From: Bacillota bacterium
Lineage (GTDB): Bacteria; Bacillota; Clostridia; Lachnospirales; Lachnospiraceae
Direction of reading: 5' to 3'
Length of the DNA: 64,000 nucleotides
NCBI GenBank assembly: GCA_023409535.1
Contig: JAEYGZ010000026.1
Span: forward strand, 36,864-100,863
The notes under the pieces: generated by a model
What the model was told of the DNA's origin: nothing
What the model saw: only the letters and a program-made list of their open reading frames with translations
Database searches by the model: none
Program-made: the position numbers and the translations under genes
Part shown: positions 10,084 to 18,510 of the stretch, piece after piece
Layout of the letters: each line of letters begins with the position of its first letter
Position numbering within the stretch: the stretch's first letter is position 1

Positions 10084-10096
10084 CTTCCTCGCCCCC

Positions 10097-10720
10097 CTAT
10101 ACCCGTAAAATCAATTCCGTATAAGCACTGCGTAAGAACAGGTATACCTGATTAATCAGGGAAATCAGCAGCAATGCAACAAATATAATCAAAATCAGAG
10201 CTAAGAACGTCAGCAATAGGGTAAACAGTGTCTTGCCAAAACCAAAATTATGAACCGTCATGATACCGACCAACAGGAGTATTACAAAATAAAGAATCGA
10301 TATATTCATCAGGATATAATAAATACTCTCCTCATCCGATGCGATAAACCAGGATAAAAGGGTCGCAGGGAGATAGGTTAAAATCATTGGCAGCATGGAG
10401 TAGCCGATGACCGTAAGGATATCTCCCCACCTGCCCTCTCCCTCCATCAAGCAGGTAATGGACCAATTTGCCGTTGCAAACAGGAGAACTGCCAAAAATA
10501 CACCGACAACCTCCAGTCTGGTGTCCACACTCAGCGGATTCACCAGATTAACCACAAATCCGGCAAACCGGCGGTTGACGGAAAAGGACAGGCCGTAAAG
10601 GAATACAAATAATATCGCCAATACAACACTTCCTCTTCCTCTGTGTCTGATCTCATAGAAACCATCAAAGGGGTGGAGCATTACATAAAACGGATACCAT
10701 AATTTTTCTTTCCTACTCAT
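10097..10720 (-). CDS. Yip1-family polytopic membrane protein
   Basis: A 207-aa integral membrane protein with about five hydrophobic segments and little outside the bilayer, resembling bacterial Yip1-domain proteins (N-terminal PFDGFYEIRHRGRGS before the first helix). Its molecular role is not known. ATG at 10720 is preferred over GTG at 10726 because GGGAG lies 9 nt upstream. It overlaps the 3' end of the NHL gene by 8 nt, so the two are translationally coupled and probably form a complex. Confidence 0.
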   Translation of the reverse strand: MSRKEKLWYPFYVMLHPFDGFYEIRHRGRGSVVLAILFVFLYGLSFSVNRRFAGFVVNLVNPLSVDTRLEVVGVFLAVLLFATANWSITCLMEGEGRWGDILTVIGYSMLPMILTYLPATLLSWFIASDEESIYYILMNISILYFVILLLVGIMTVHNFGFGKTLFTLLLTFLALILIIFVALLLISLINQVYLFLRSAYTELILRV

Positions 10721-12185
10721 CCTCACCTGCTCCCTTCGCCTTTATCTTCTTTATCACTTTCCATATACCCGGAGCTGCGGTCAGCAGCAGCGCTCCGGTT
10801 AGAATATAGCCAAGATTGCCTTTTAATATCTCATCCCGGTATCTCTTAAAGGCGATGGAATAATATCTGCGGTCCATGCCAAGCTTAAAATATTTCAATG
10901 CATTTTTGTTATCCCCGGCAGCAAGCAATGATTTACCGATGCCCACATAAGCCAGCTCAAAATTAGAATCAAGCTTAAGCACCTCGTTCCATACCTGAAC
11001 CGCCGAAGCCTCATTGCCGTCATAGCGTAAGGAGACAGCTTCATTGATCAGCTTTCCATACTGAGTGGGAACAAAGCTCATGATTTCCCCCCGGAAGGAA
11101 TCAAGAACAAGGATTTTATCCCCCTGCGCTTCGATGGCGACAGGATTTTTAAAGGTTCCTTCCTGGCTCCCCATACCTCCGAAGATATAAAGGATATTTC
11201 CTTCCTTGTCATAGGTAAAGATACGCCCCCTGGTCATATCCACGACAGAAAAGATTCCCCTGTCCCGGTAAATAACATCTATGATTCTGGAGGCACCCGC
11301 ATAGTCTCTGCCGATTCTCCAGTATAAATCTCCGCTTAATACGGAATTGCGGTTCTCCAGGGTACTCTTCTGGATAACATCCTGTCCCTTGGGGTTCAGC
11401 CTTCTGACGGATTGCAGTCCCTCCGCATCAATATTGGTGGCATAGACAAAGCCGTCCGGTCCCATATCCACCCCGGTAAACTCCGTGGGAATAAACTGCA
11501 GCTGCCTCTGTCTCTGGGCTTTGGTGGAAAGTCTTCGCCACAGCTTCTCATAGTTACTGATCGTAACCTTGATGGTACCGCTAAAGCCGGTGAAATTGGC
11601 ATTCTCATCAAAAGCCATAATTCCCTGGAACATATTCTTTGCGATAACATAAACTCTGCCCGCATAATCCACGGTAACCTTTAAGGGTGCGAAGACAAAG
11701 TCCGCCGGAAGTACCTCGGAGGTAGGATTCTGAATGATCTTTAATAAGGAACCGTCTTCCTTCAGTGCCACCACACGAAGGTTATCCGTATCGGCGATAT
11801 ACAGCTCCTGGTCCGCTGTTACGTACAGCCCGGCAGGTGTCTTAAAGGTATCCCGGATTCCGTTGTTCTCAAAGCTGTCAATTACCTTCTCAAGCACCAT
11901 ATCAGGATCAAGCACCACAATACGGTTATTGCCCGTATCAGCGATATAGACTCTGCCGTCATCGGCGACATACAGGTCCTGAGGGTTCGTAAAGCTTCCG
12001 GTCCCCAGCTCCGCCCCTGAAAGATTCCCTTCCGGAAGATAGGCCGCCGGGGTATTGTATACATTATTCCAGTAATCATAATTGTAGGTCTGATAAGGAA
12101 CATTGGCGTTTGCGGATGCCTGTATGCTATTTGCGGATAGCAGAAGGACGATAATCGGAATAAGATATAACTTTTTTCGTTTCAT
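10713..12185 (-). CDS. secreted NHL-repeat/TPR protein with C-terminal membrane anchor
   Basis: A 490-aa protein with a Sec signal peptide (about 1-27) and NHL beta-propeller repeats, recognisable as repeating units of the form LYVADDGRVYIADTGNNRI, LYIADTDNLRVV and ILVLDSFRGEI. A TPR-like helical stretch follows (about 395-450) and then a C-terminal helix (about 458-478) with a basic cytoplasmic tail. Propellers of this kind bind proteins or sugars; no catalytic residues are evident. It lies between the first permease pair and the Yip1 gene. It may scaffold an uptake complex at the cell surface (inference). Confidence 0.
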   Translation of the reverse strand: MKRKKLYLIPIIVLLLSANSIQASANANVPYQTYNYDYWNNVYNTPAAYLPEGNLSGAELGTGSFTNPQDLYVADDGRVYIADTGNNRIVVLDPDMVLEKVIDSFENNGIRDTFKTPAGLYVTADQELYIADTDNLRVVALKEDGSLLKIIQNPTSEVLPADFVFAPLKVTVDYAGRVYVIAKNMFQGIMAFDENANFTGFSGTIKVTISNYEKLWRRLSTKAQRQRQLQFIPTEFTGVDMGPDGFVYATNIDAEGLQSVRRLNPKGQDVIQKSTLENRNSVLSGDLYWRIGRDYAGASRIIDVIYRDRGIFSVVDMTRGRIFTYDKEGNILYIFGGMGSQEGTFKNPVAIEAQGDKILVLDSFRGEIMSFVPTQYGKLINEAVSLRYDGNEASAVQVWNEVLKLDSNFELAYVGIGKSLLAAGDNKNALKYFKLGMDRRYYSIAFKRYRDEILKGNLGYILTGALLLTAAPGIWKVIKKIKAKGAGEDE

Positions 12186-12195
12186 ACTATACCTC

Positions 12196-13086
12196 CTATT
12201 CTTTCATACCCGAGGTAGTCATCGTCTCGATAATGCTGCTTTGACAGAGGATGAAGAAGGTAATCGGTATCGCCGCAATGATAAAGGTGACGACAGCTGC
12301 CGCACCCTGTCTGGCGGGTCCGCCGTTTACAATCTGAAGGAGGGCGTATTGCAGGGGCTTTAACTCCTCATCCCTCAGGAAGGCGCTGCCCGTATTCCCC
12401 CACATCTGCTGGAACTGCAGAACGGCCAGAGTGAGCCAGGCAGGCTTAACATTCGGCATAATGATAGTCCGGTAAATCTTATATTCACTGGCACCGTCAA
12501 GGCGTGCGGACTCAATTAAGGAATCCGGTATCTGCTCCATAAACTGCTTCATCAGGTATAATCCGAGACCATAGGCAAAGGGCGGCAGGATAACGGCCAG
12601 GTAGGTGTTGTTAATTCCAAGCCTGGATATAATCAGATAGTTTGGTATCTGCGTAACTGTCCAGGAGAACATCAGGGATAATACCACCATACCGAATAAG
12701 AATTTCTTGCCGGGAAACTCATGCTTTGCCAGCGGATAAGCCGCGAGAGAAGCAAAAAGCACATGTCCCAGGGTTCCGCCTCCTGTAATGATTACTGTGT
12801 TTACGATATATCTTGCCAAGGGTACCCAGGAATTCGACATCAGCACCACCAGGTCATAAAAGTTATCCGCGCTGGGATGGCGCACAAAGATGGTGGGCGG
12901 GTAACGGAACAACTCATCCAGAGGCTTAAAGGCATTATTGACTACCATGACCAACGGCAGCCCCATGAATACCGCGCAAATTGCCATAAAAATGAACAAG
13001 GTAACATTGCCTGCCATGGAACGGTTCAGTGATTTCTGCTTTCTGCCAAAGAACCTCCTTCCGGGCTTCCTATCCTCTCTTGCCAT
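12196..13086 (-). CDS. carbohydrate ABC transporter permease (second set, MalG-like)
   Basis: A 296-aa permease with six membrane segments and an EAA loop at IESARLDGASEYKIYRTIIM (about 202-221). It forms the second permease pair of the operon with the gene just upstream (1-bp gap). Both permeases lie directly after the 989-aa binding protein gene, so they probably serve that receptor. No ATPase gene accompanies them. Confidence 0.
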   Translation of the reverse strand: MAREDRKPGRRFFGRKQKSLNRSMAGNVTLFIFMAICAVFMGLPLVMVVNNAFKPLDELFRYPPTIFVRHPSADNFYDLVVLMSNSWVPLARYIVNTVIITGGGTLGHVLFASLAAYPLAKHEFPGKKFLFGMVVLSLMFSWTVTQIPNYLIISRLGINNTYLAVILPPFAYGLGLYLMKQFMEQIPDSLIESARLDGASEYKIYRTIIMPNVKPAWLTLAVLQFQQMWGNTGSAFLRDEELKPLQYALLQIVNGGPARQGAAAVVTFIIAAIPITFFILCQSSIIETMTTSGMKE

Positions 13087-13087
13087 A

Positions 13088-14017
13088 TTAGATTCCCACC
13101 TTTCTCAGAAGCTTCTGCACCAGCTTGTTGGAGCAGATCATCAATAAGAACAGAATGGTAGCAATCGCAGATGCATATCCCATCTCATACCGGATGGAGC
13201 CGTAATCCAACAGGTGCGTGACAATGGTCGTTCCTGCATTGTTCACGCTTGGGTTACCTGCCAGATTGATGGAAATATCCGCAACCGCAAAGGACTGGGT
13301 GATCTGCATTACCGCGCCGAACATCAGCTGCGGCTTCATGGAAGGAAGGGTTATGTACCAAAGCTCCTGCCAGCGGTTCTTAATACCGTCCACGGCACCG
13401 GCTTCATAGAGTGTCCTGTCTACGGTCTGAAGACCTGCGATAAAGGTTAAAAAGCCTGTTCCGAGACTTAACCAGAGCTGCACCACGATAAGCATGGGCA
13501 GTACATATTGCTCTGTTTTCATCCAGATTACCGCCGCATTGATCCAGTCCAGCTTCAAAAGAAAGCCGTTCAGGAAGCCGTAACGGTCGCCTCTCAGGAT
13601 CAGGTTCCATACAAAGTAGGCGTTGCCGGAGATGGAGGGCGCATAGAAAATCAGTGTAAGAAGCGCTCTTGTCTTACCCTTGAATTCATTGATGATCCAG
13701 GCAAAGATCAGACACATCATGTAGCTGATGGGACCGGTAATGACTGCAAATATTAAAGTGTTTTTAATCGCGATTTTAAAAATATCGTCATCCAGAAATA
13801 ACCGGATATAATTATCCCACAGGATGAACTTCGGCGGTTCCAGTACATTGAAGCTGGTGAAGCTAAGCGCTACGGAGGTCAGCACCGGCAATACGGTAAA
13901 TAAGAAAAACAGCGTAAAATAAGGTGCCAGCATCACATAGGATGCCTTGCTTCTCTTTATTCTGTTACCTAAGGACCATTCGTTTTTCTGAATTGTGTTA
14001 GCAGGCAACTTCTTCAT
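13088..14017 (-). CDS. sugar ABC transporter permease (second set, MalF-like)
   Basis: A 309-aa permease with a basic N-terminus and six membrane helices. The EAA loop reads LYEAGAVDGIKNRWQELWYI (about 217-236). It is located 12 bp after the large binding-protein gene and immediately before its MalG-like partner. Probably imports a mannan-derived sugar; substrate is inferred from the operon. Confidence 0.
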   Translation of the reverse strand: MKKLPANTIQKNEWSLGNRIKRSKASYVMLAPYFTLFFLFTVLPVLTSVALSFTSFNVLEPPKFILWDNYIRLFLDDDIFKIAIKNTLIFAVITGPISYMMCLIFAWIINEFKGKTRALLTLIFYAPSISGNAYFVWNLILRGDRYGFLNGFLLKLDWINAAVIWMKTEQYVLPMLIVVQLWLSLGTGFLTFIAGLQTVDRTLYEAGAVDGIKNRWQELWYITLPSMKPQLMFGAVMQITQSFAVADISINLAGNPSVNNAGTTIVTHLLDYGSIRYEMGYASAIATILFLLMICSNKLVQKLLRKVGI

Positions 14018-14029
14018 CTGACCTCTCTC

Positions 14030-16999
14030 CTAATCCTTCTGTTTTAATGGGGAGTCCTCCTCAGCAACGGGCAATCCGAACTCTGTTCTTTTGAAGGTGA
14101 TTTCCTCATTGATATAGCGCACAAATTCTGTCAATGCCTCTCTGGGCTGCATTTTCTTGGTCCCCGCTGCAGTCACCACCTTATAAAAGGCGTTGTTGAC
14201 ATTACGCCATGCGTAGTATCCGCCGGGAACCTGGGGGATACCCTTCATCCATTCAAACTGCTCCTTCAGGGCTTCATAATCCTCGGAAGGCCAGGGCAGG
14301 CTCTCGAAGGCTTCGATATTCGCGGTAGGATAACGGGCTGCCGCACCCATGAGGGCTTCCATTTCCCGTCCATACTGAAGCTGTGTCTCCGTCGAGATCC
14401 ACCATTTGAGGAAATCCCAGGAGGAGGCCTTATCCTTTGTCTGCTTCATAATAATTGCCGCAGAACCCGTACTGGAGACGCTATGATCCACGGTTTTGTC
14501 TTCCTTCACCGTGCCGGGAACCTTTGAAAAGCCCCAAAGGCCTTTGATATCCGGTGCCGATACCTGCAGCTGGTTATAAAGGGTATAATCCGCAATGATG
14601 ATCGGTGCCTCACCGGTTCTGAAGCGCTGATCTACGGCCAGTTCCTTCTCCAGCTTATAATCCGTATAGAATTCGCAGTACTGCTTAAAGGAGCGTACCG
14701 CAATATCGTTATCCAGCTCCGCCTTTGTGGCATCCTGATTGTAATATTCACCGCCGTTCTGATACAGCAGCATGGTAAATACCTGCCCGCCCCCGGGAAG
14801 AGAAACATTAACGGGATCCACGCTGGGAAGCATACCAAGATCCATCTGATTCTTACTGAGTACGGAAAGTGCAATCTTCATCTCATCCCAGGTGGCAGGC
14901 ACCTTTAACCCCAGCTCCTTCAGGATATCCTTACGGTAGAACATCATGAGACCGGTCTCCGTCTCCGGCAAAGCAAAGGTCTTGCCCTCAAATTCATAGG
15001 GTACCATGGCACTTTCCCGAAAGAGCTTCTTCGCCTCATTAAGATCTTTAAATTCCGACAGATCCACCACCGCATCACGCATACCATAGTTCATCGGAAG
15101 GTCATTCCCCACCTGAACAGCCACATCCGGGCCCTGTCCCGATAAGGTTGCCTGAAGCAGGGTACTCATATCCACCAGCTGGACCTTGACATTAATATTC
15201 GTCCGCGGGGTAAAGCTTTCATCAATCAGCTCCTTTAAAACATTGGCCTGATCACGCCCGGAGCCGATCCATACGGTGATGGACCTTGATTCTTCTCCCT
15301 CCTCGGCTACATTTCCGATGGTATTGTAGTCAATCCTGAAGGAGTAGTAAAGCGTCAGCACAGTGTGCTTTATCTTATCCCAAAGAGAGTTATGTACCTT
15401 TGGCAGCTCGGTATCCGGGGAATAAATATAGATAGTATCCAGTGCCAGAGGCTGCATCTGAACATCCGTAATCCAATTACCCAGCGCACTCAGATCCGCC
15501 TTAAAAGCTGCCAGATTCTTTGCAAAGCGTTCCACATCCTTGATCTTGTCATTTAGCTGCTCTATCATGGTACGTATGGCTGCTTCACGGTTACTGCCCT
15601 TACCGGCAACAGAGGTAAGCCGCTCGTTAATATCCGCCAGACCGTCCCTTACTGCGGTCAGTTCCTGTGCAAGTCCCGGAATATTGGCTGTGAGGTTATA
15701 ATCGCGGTATTGATCCGGCTCCACGCCGGTAATACGGATAATCTTACGATAAATCCCATTCAGATTCTGCACCGCATGATAGACGTCATTGACAATCTCA
15801 GAGAAATCTCCCAGCACCACTTCCATCCTCAGGGTGTGACTGCCTGCCTCCAGATAGAATTTATAATCGTTTTTATTTTCATCCTCCAGAGTCATCCTCT
15901 GCCAGTCACTCTTATAGTGGAAGGGATAGTCGCTCATCTCCTGAAAGGGTACCTCCCCATCCACGGAAATCTTGCGGGAGGTGTAGATACCTCTCACAAA
16001 ATTCTGTCTGGCATGAAGGCCGATCTGATAATAACCGCTCTCCGGCACATCAAAGTCCCATTCCAGCCATTGTCCGACCAGTCTCCAGCTGGAATTGCTT
16101 CCAATGGTATTATTCTTCAGCTTACTGGGACTGTAGGGGTAAACTGCCGGAGAGGATTTATCCTGGGAGGGATAGAGCATCTGAGAAGACTTGCGGTCCG
16201 CTTCCTCGGCATTCATCGTGATGAGATGGCCTGAGGTATTCCTGGCACCGGCTTTTTCCCAGGCTGCCTTTACCGTCAGGTAATCCTGAACCTCCCTGGC
16301 ATTGCTTAATGTAATGCGGCGAAGCACCATGGGCTCTCTTCTGGAATACAGCGTGATGGTATGTGTTCCTGCGGTAAGATACAGCGCCAGCTTATCGGTA
16401 ACATAACCGTCGCTGTCATAAAGATAGCCGGTGATCCAGGCGGGAGCTTCGGTCTGCCTGGGCTTTAAGTCATTGCCCCTGTTGTCCGTATCCCACTGGT
16501 TCACCGCATTGACCCATATTCTTGAGAATTCGATCAGATCCAGTTGATTGTATGGCTGGGAGCCATCTACGAAGATGCCTCTCTGAATGGAAGCACTCTT
16601 TCCCGATACCGGATAATAATCAACGGAGAGATCATAGAAGCCCTCCTCTGCCACTGTTACCTCATACTCTATCAGGCCCTGTTCTCCGGTATAGATCGAT
16701 GTGCCCGCTATCCCTTCGTAATCTATGTATTCCTGTACGTTCATTCCTTCCGCACGGATATAGTCCTTCGCATCAATGACATACTCCTTGTCCGGCCTGC
16801 GGCTGGGGTCGTACTGAGCGATATAATCCTTGTAATCCGTTCCGCTGATACTCGAATCGCTTAACAGATCCTTATATTGATCAAGAGAAATATCTGTCTT
16901 CGCACTGATGATCTTCCTGCTTTCTCCGGTACCGGTAACACTTAGTGTTAAAATCAGCAGTATCACTGACAGACGACATAGACCATTGCCCCTGTTCAT
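14030..16999 (-). CDS. giant ABC solute-binding protein with carbohydrate-binding modules
   Basis: A 989-aa secreted protein, more than twice the usual length of a sugar-binding protein. After a hydrophobic signal (about 1-23) come two beta-sandwich domains resembling carbohydrate-binding modules (about 45-235 and 290-430), a helical linker (about 430-560), and a family-1 solute-binding domain beginning at RSITVWIGSGRDQ (about 600-989). Unlike the second receptor at 4094 it shows no lipobox cysteine, so the hydrophobic N-terminus may act as an uncleaved anchor. ATG at 16999 is chosen over one 39 nt upstream because GAAAGGGG lies just ahead of it. It is the first gene of the 17-kb operon. Fused sugar-binding modules suggest capture of long or insoluble glycan (inference). 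Confidence 0.
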   Translation of the reverse strand: MNRGNGLCRLSVILLILTLSVTGTGESRKIISAKTDISLDQYKDLLSDSSISGTDYKDYIAQYDPSRRPDKEYVIDAKDYIRAEGMNVQEYIDYEGIAGTSIYTGEQGLIEYEVTVAEEGFYDLSVDYYPVSGKSASIQRGIFVDGSQPYNQLDLIEFSRIWVNAVNQWDTDNRGNDLKPRQTEAPAWITGYLYDSDGYVTDKLALYLTAGTHTITLYSRREPMVLRRITLSNAREVQDYLTVKAAWEKAGARNTSGHLITMNAEEADRKSSQMLYPSQDKSSPAVYPYSPSKLKNNTIGSNSSWRLVGQWLEWDFDVPESGYYQIGLHARQNFVRGIYTSRKISVDGEVPFQEMSDYPFHYKSDWQRMTLEDENKNDYKFYLEAGSHTLRMEVVLGDFSEIVNDVYHAVQNLNGIYRKIIRITGVEPDQYRDYNLTANIPGLAQELTAVRDGLADINERLTSVAGKGSNREAAIRTMIEQLNDKIKDVERFAKNLAAFKADLSALGNWITDVQMQPLALDTIYIYSPDTELPKVHNSLWDKIKHTVLTLYYSFRIDYNTIGNVAEEGEESRSITVWIGSGRDQANVLKELIDESFTPRTNINVKVQLVDMSTLLQATLSGQGPDVAVQVGNDLPMNYGMRDAVVDLSEFKDLNEAKKLFRESAMVPYEFEGKTFALPETETGLMMFYRKDILKELGLKVPATWDEMKIALSVLSKNQMDLGMLPSVDPVNVSLPGGGQVFTMLLYQNGGEYYNQDATKAELDNDIAVRSFKQYCEFYTDYKLEKELAVDQRFRTGEAPIIIADYTLYNQLQVSAPDIKGLWGFSKVPGTVKEDKTVDHSVSSTGSAAIIMKQTKDKASSWDFLKWWISTETQLQYGREMEALMGAAARYPTANIEAFESLPWPSEDYEALKEQFEWMKGIPQVPGGYYAWRNVNNAFYKVVTAAGTKKMQPREALTEFVRYINEEITFKRTEFGLPVAEEDSPLKQKD

Positions 17000-17023
17000 G
17001 CTGTATCCCCTTTCCTTCAATGA

Positions 17024-17202
17024 TGCATAATAGTGCATATATTATTGCATTTTTATAGCCCATGTGTGCATTGTAGCATAGAATTATGCAAAATACAATA
17101 TATCAATTTGTGAAATATATTTAGTTCAAAGAAGTATTGCACGTCTTTTCTATATAATATGCCGAGAATACCGGTAAATAGTATCAATGCAATTATATTG
17201 CA
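17024..17202 (-). promoter_or_regulatory. cluster of phased TGCA half-sites (putative LacI operators)
   Basis: TGCA occurs at 17024, 17034, 17046, 17067, 17087, 17138, 17188 and 17199. The steps are 10, 12, 21, 20, 51, 50 and 11 bp, close to whole DNA turns. The clearest palindrome is TGCAATTATATTGCA (17188-17202); two more pairs are TGCATAATAGTGCA (17024-17037) and the pair at 17034-17049. They flank the promoter of the transporter/mannanase operon and resemble operators of LacI-type repressors, presumably the one encoded at 17318. The rest of the 17039-17248 gap contains no gene. Confidence 0.
17070..17098 (-). promoter_or_regulatory. promoter of the mannan transport/degradation operon
   Basis: On the minus strand, TTGTAT (17098-17093) and TACAAT (17075-17070) are separated by 17 bp. 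TGCA half-sites lie in the spacer and over the end of the -10 box, so a bound repressor would block RNA polymerase. Transcription would start near 17063, about 60 nt before the ATG at 16999. Confidence 0.
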
Positions 17203-17248
17203 TTACAGGAAGCATAATATGATCTGTCGGAAGCTCATCAAAGACCGC

Positions 17249-17279
17249 AAAAAAGGAAGCTGCAGTGAAAGCAGCTTCC
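17249..17279 (-). terminator. intrinsic terminator of the manA-lacI unit
   Basis: A perfect 9-bp inverted repeat (GGAAGCTGC / GCAGCTTCC, 7-nt loop) is followed on the minus strand by six T residues. It lies 39 bp beyond the LacI stop codon and separates the two mannan operons. Confidence 0.
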
Positions 17280-17317
17280 TGAAATATAAACTTTATTCAA
17301 TATTGATCCGGAAGATA

Positions 17318-18373
17318 TTATAATACCTGATCTTGCTGTCTGTGTTTATTGGTGGATTGACGGAAGATTACCTCCACACCGATGAATACAACCTCCTTCG
17401 GGAAGGTAGGATTCTGAATTCTCCACATAAGCTGCTGTACCAGTCTGCGGCCGAGCCTCTGATTCCCCACCCTGACTGTGGTTAAGATGGGCTCTAACTG
17501 TGCCATTCCTTCGACATTATCATAGCCGGTTACGGCAACATCCCGGGGAACGGACAGGCCGCGGTTTCTTAAGCAGCGGATAACATCAAGGGCAATATCA
17601 TCATTGGCACATACGATTGCTTCCGGTATGGCAGGAAAACCGGCAAGAGCCTTCTCAACCTCTTCCGTCTTATAGAATTTATGGGTCGGATGATAATTCG
17701 CAATGATGGCATCATTCTTCTCCAACCCCGCATACTCAAGGGCACTCAGATACCCCTGGTAGCGATCGTTGATGGTCTTGCAATAAGTAACATCGCCGAT
17801 AAAGCCGATCTTCTCCATGCCTTGTGCAATCAGATCGTTGGTCATCCTTCTGACGCTGTTGCAGCCCTCGCATACCATAATATCGCCGTATTGGGCGAAG
17901 GCTTCAAGATTGCAGGGCCCGTCCAGAAAAACCACCGGTATCGTATGCTTCATGATCTGTTCAACATATTCATTGGTAAATACGCTCAAAATGATAATAC
18001 CGCTGACCTCCGCCTGTAAGTCAAGAGGAAGGACCAGATTCTTCTCATCCTGCTCGCTGATGAAGTTGAACTGCAGCTTACAGCCGTACTTATTCAGCTC
18101 ATCCGATATTCCCATGATAATGCTGTTCCAGAATACGGATATCTCGCGTCTTGTTAAGACCACTATAGTTTTTGTATCATCTATCTTATTACGAAGCTTA
18201 AATTCATTAAGAACAACCGGAGACAGCTTGGAATAGCCCATCTCGTAAGCCTTCTCAATAACAACATATCTTGTCTCATAGGAAACGGTATCGCTGTTGT
18301 TCAATGCCTTGGCAACCGTATTCCTGGATAAATTCAATTCCTTCGCAACATCCTGGATTGTAACTTTTTTCAT
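17318..18373 (-). CDS. LacI-family transcriptional regulator (mannan locus, second)
   Basis: A 351-aa repressor. The helix-turn-helix is at residues 4-23 (TIQDVAKELNLSRNTVAKAL), the hinge region at about 45-55, and the periplasmic-binding-protein-like sugar sensor from about 62 onward. ATG at 18373 is preferred over one 54 nt upstream because GGAGAGG lies about 8 nt ahead and the LacI N-terminus starts there. It is the last gene of the manA unit. TGCA elements just upstream (18411-18426, 18500) match those in front of the next operon, so it probably represses itself and that operon, with a mannose-containing sugar as inducer (inference). Confidence 0.
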   Translation of the reverse strand: MKKVTIQDVAKELNLSRNTVAKALNNSDTVSYETRYVVIEKAYEMGYSKLSPVVLNEFKLRNKIDDTKTIVVLTRREISVFWNSIIMGISDELNKYGCKLQFNFISEQDEKNLVLPLDLQAEVSGIIILSVFTNEYVEQIMKHTIPVVFLDGPCNLEAFAQYGDIMVCEGCNSVRRMTNDLIAQGMEKIGFIGDVTYCKTINDRYQGYLSALEYAGLEKNDAIIANYHPTHKFYKTEEVEKALAGFPAIPEAIVCANDDIALDVIRCLRNRGLSVPRDVAVTGYDNVEGMAQLEPILTTVRVGNQRLGRRLVQQLMWRIQNPTFPKEVVFIGVEVIFRQSTNKHRQQDQVL

Positions 18374-18410
18374 AAAAATGCCCTCTCCGAAGTCCTCTAT
18401 GTAATATTTT

Positions 18411-18426
18411 TGCACGAATAAATGCA
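18411..18426. promoter_or_regulatory. putative LacI operator before the regulator gene
   Basis: TGCA at 18411 and at 18423 enclose an 8-bp AT-rich spacer, with a third TGCA at 18500. The site is in the 137-bp gap between the phosphorylase and LacI genes and shares its half-sites with the cluster at 17024-17202, which suggests autoregulation. A weak minus-strand promoter (TTGATA ... TAAGCT, 17-bp spacer) may overlap it. Confidence 0.
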
Positions 18427-18510
18427 TAATGAAAGCTTACAACATTTCGGAAAATATATCAAGCATTATTTTTAATAATGAACCCAATTTGCCAACCTAT
18501 GCACAATTGC

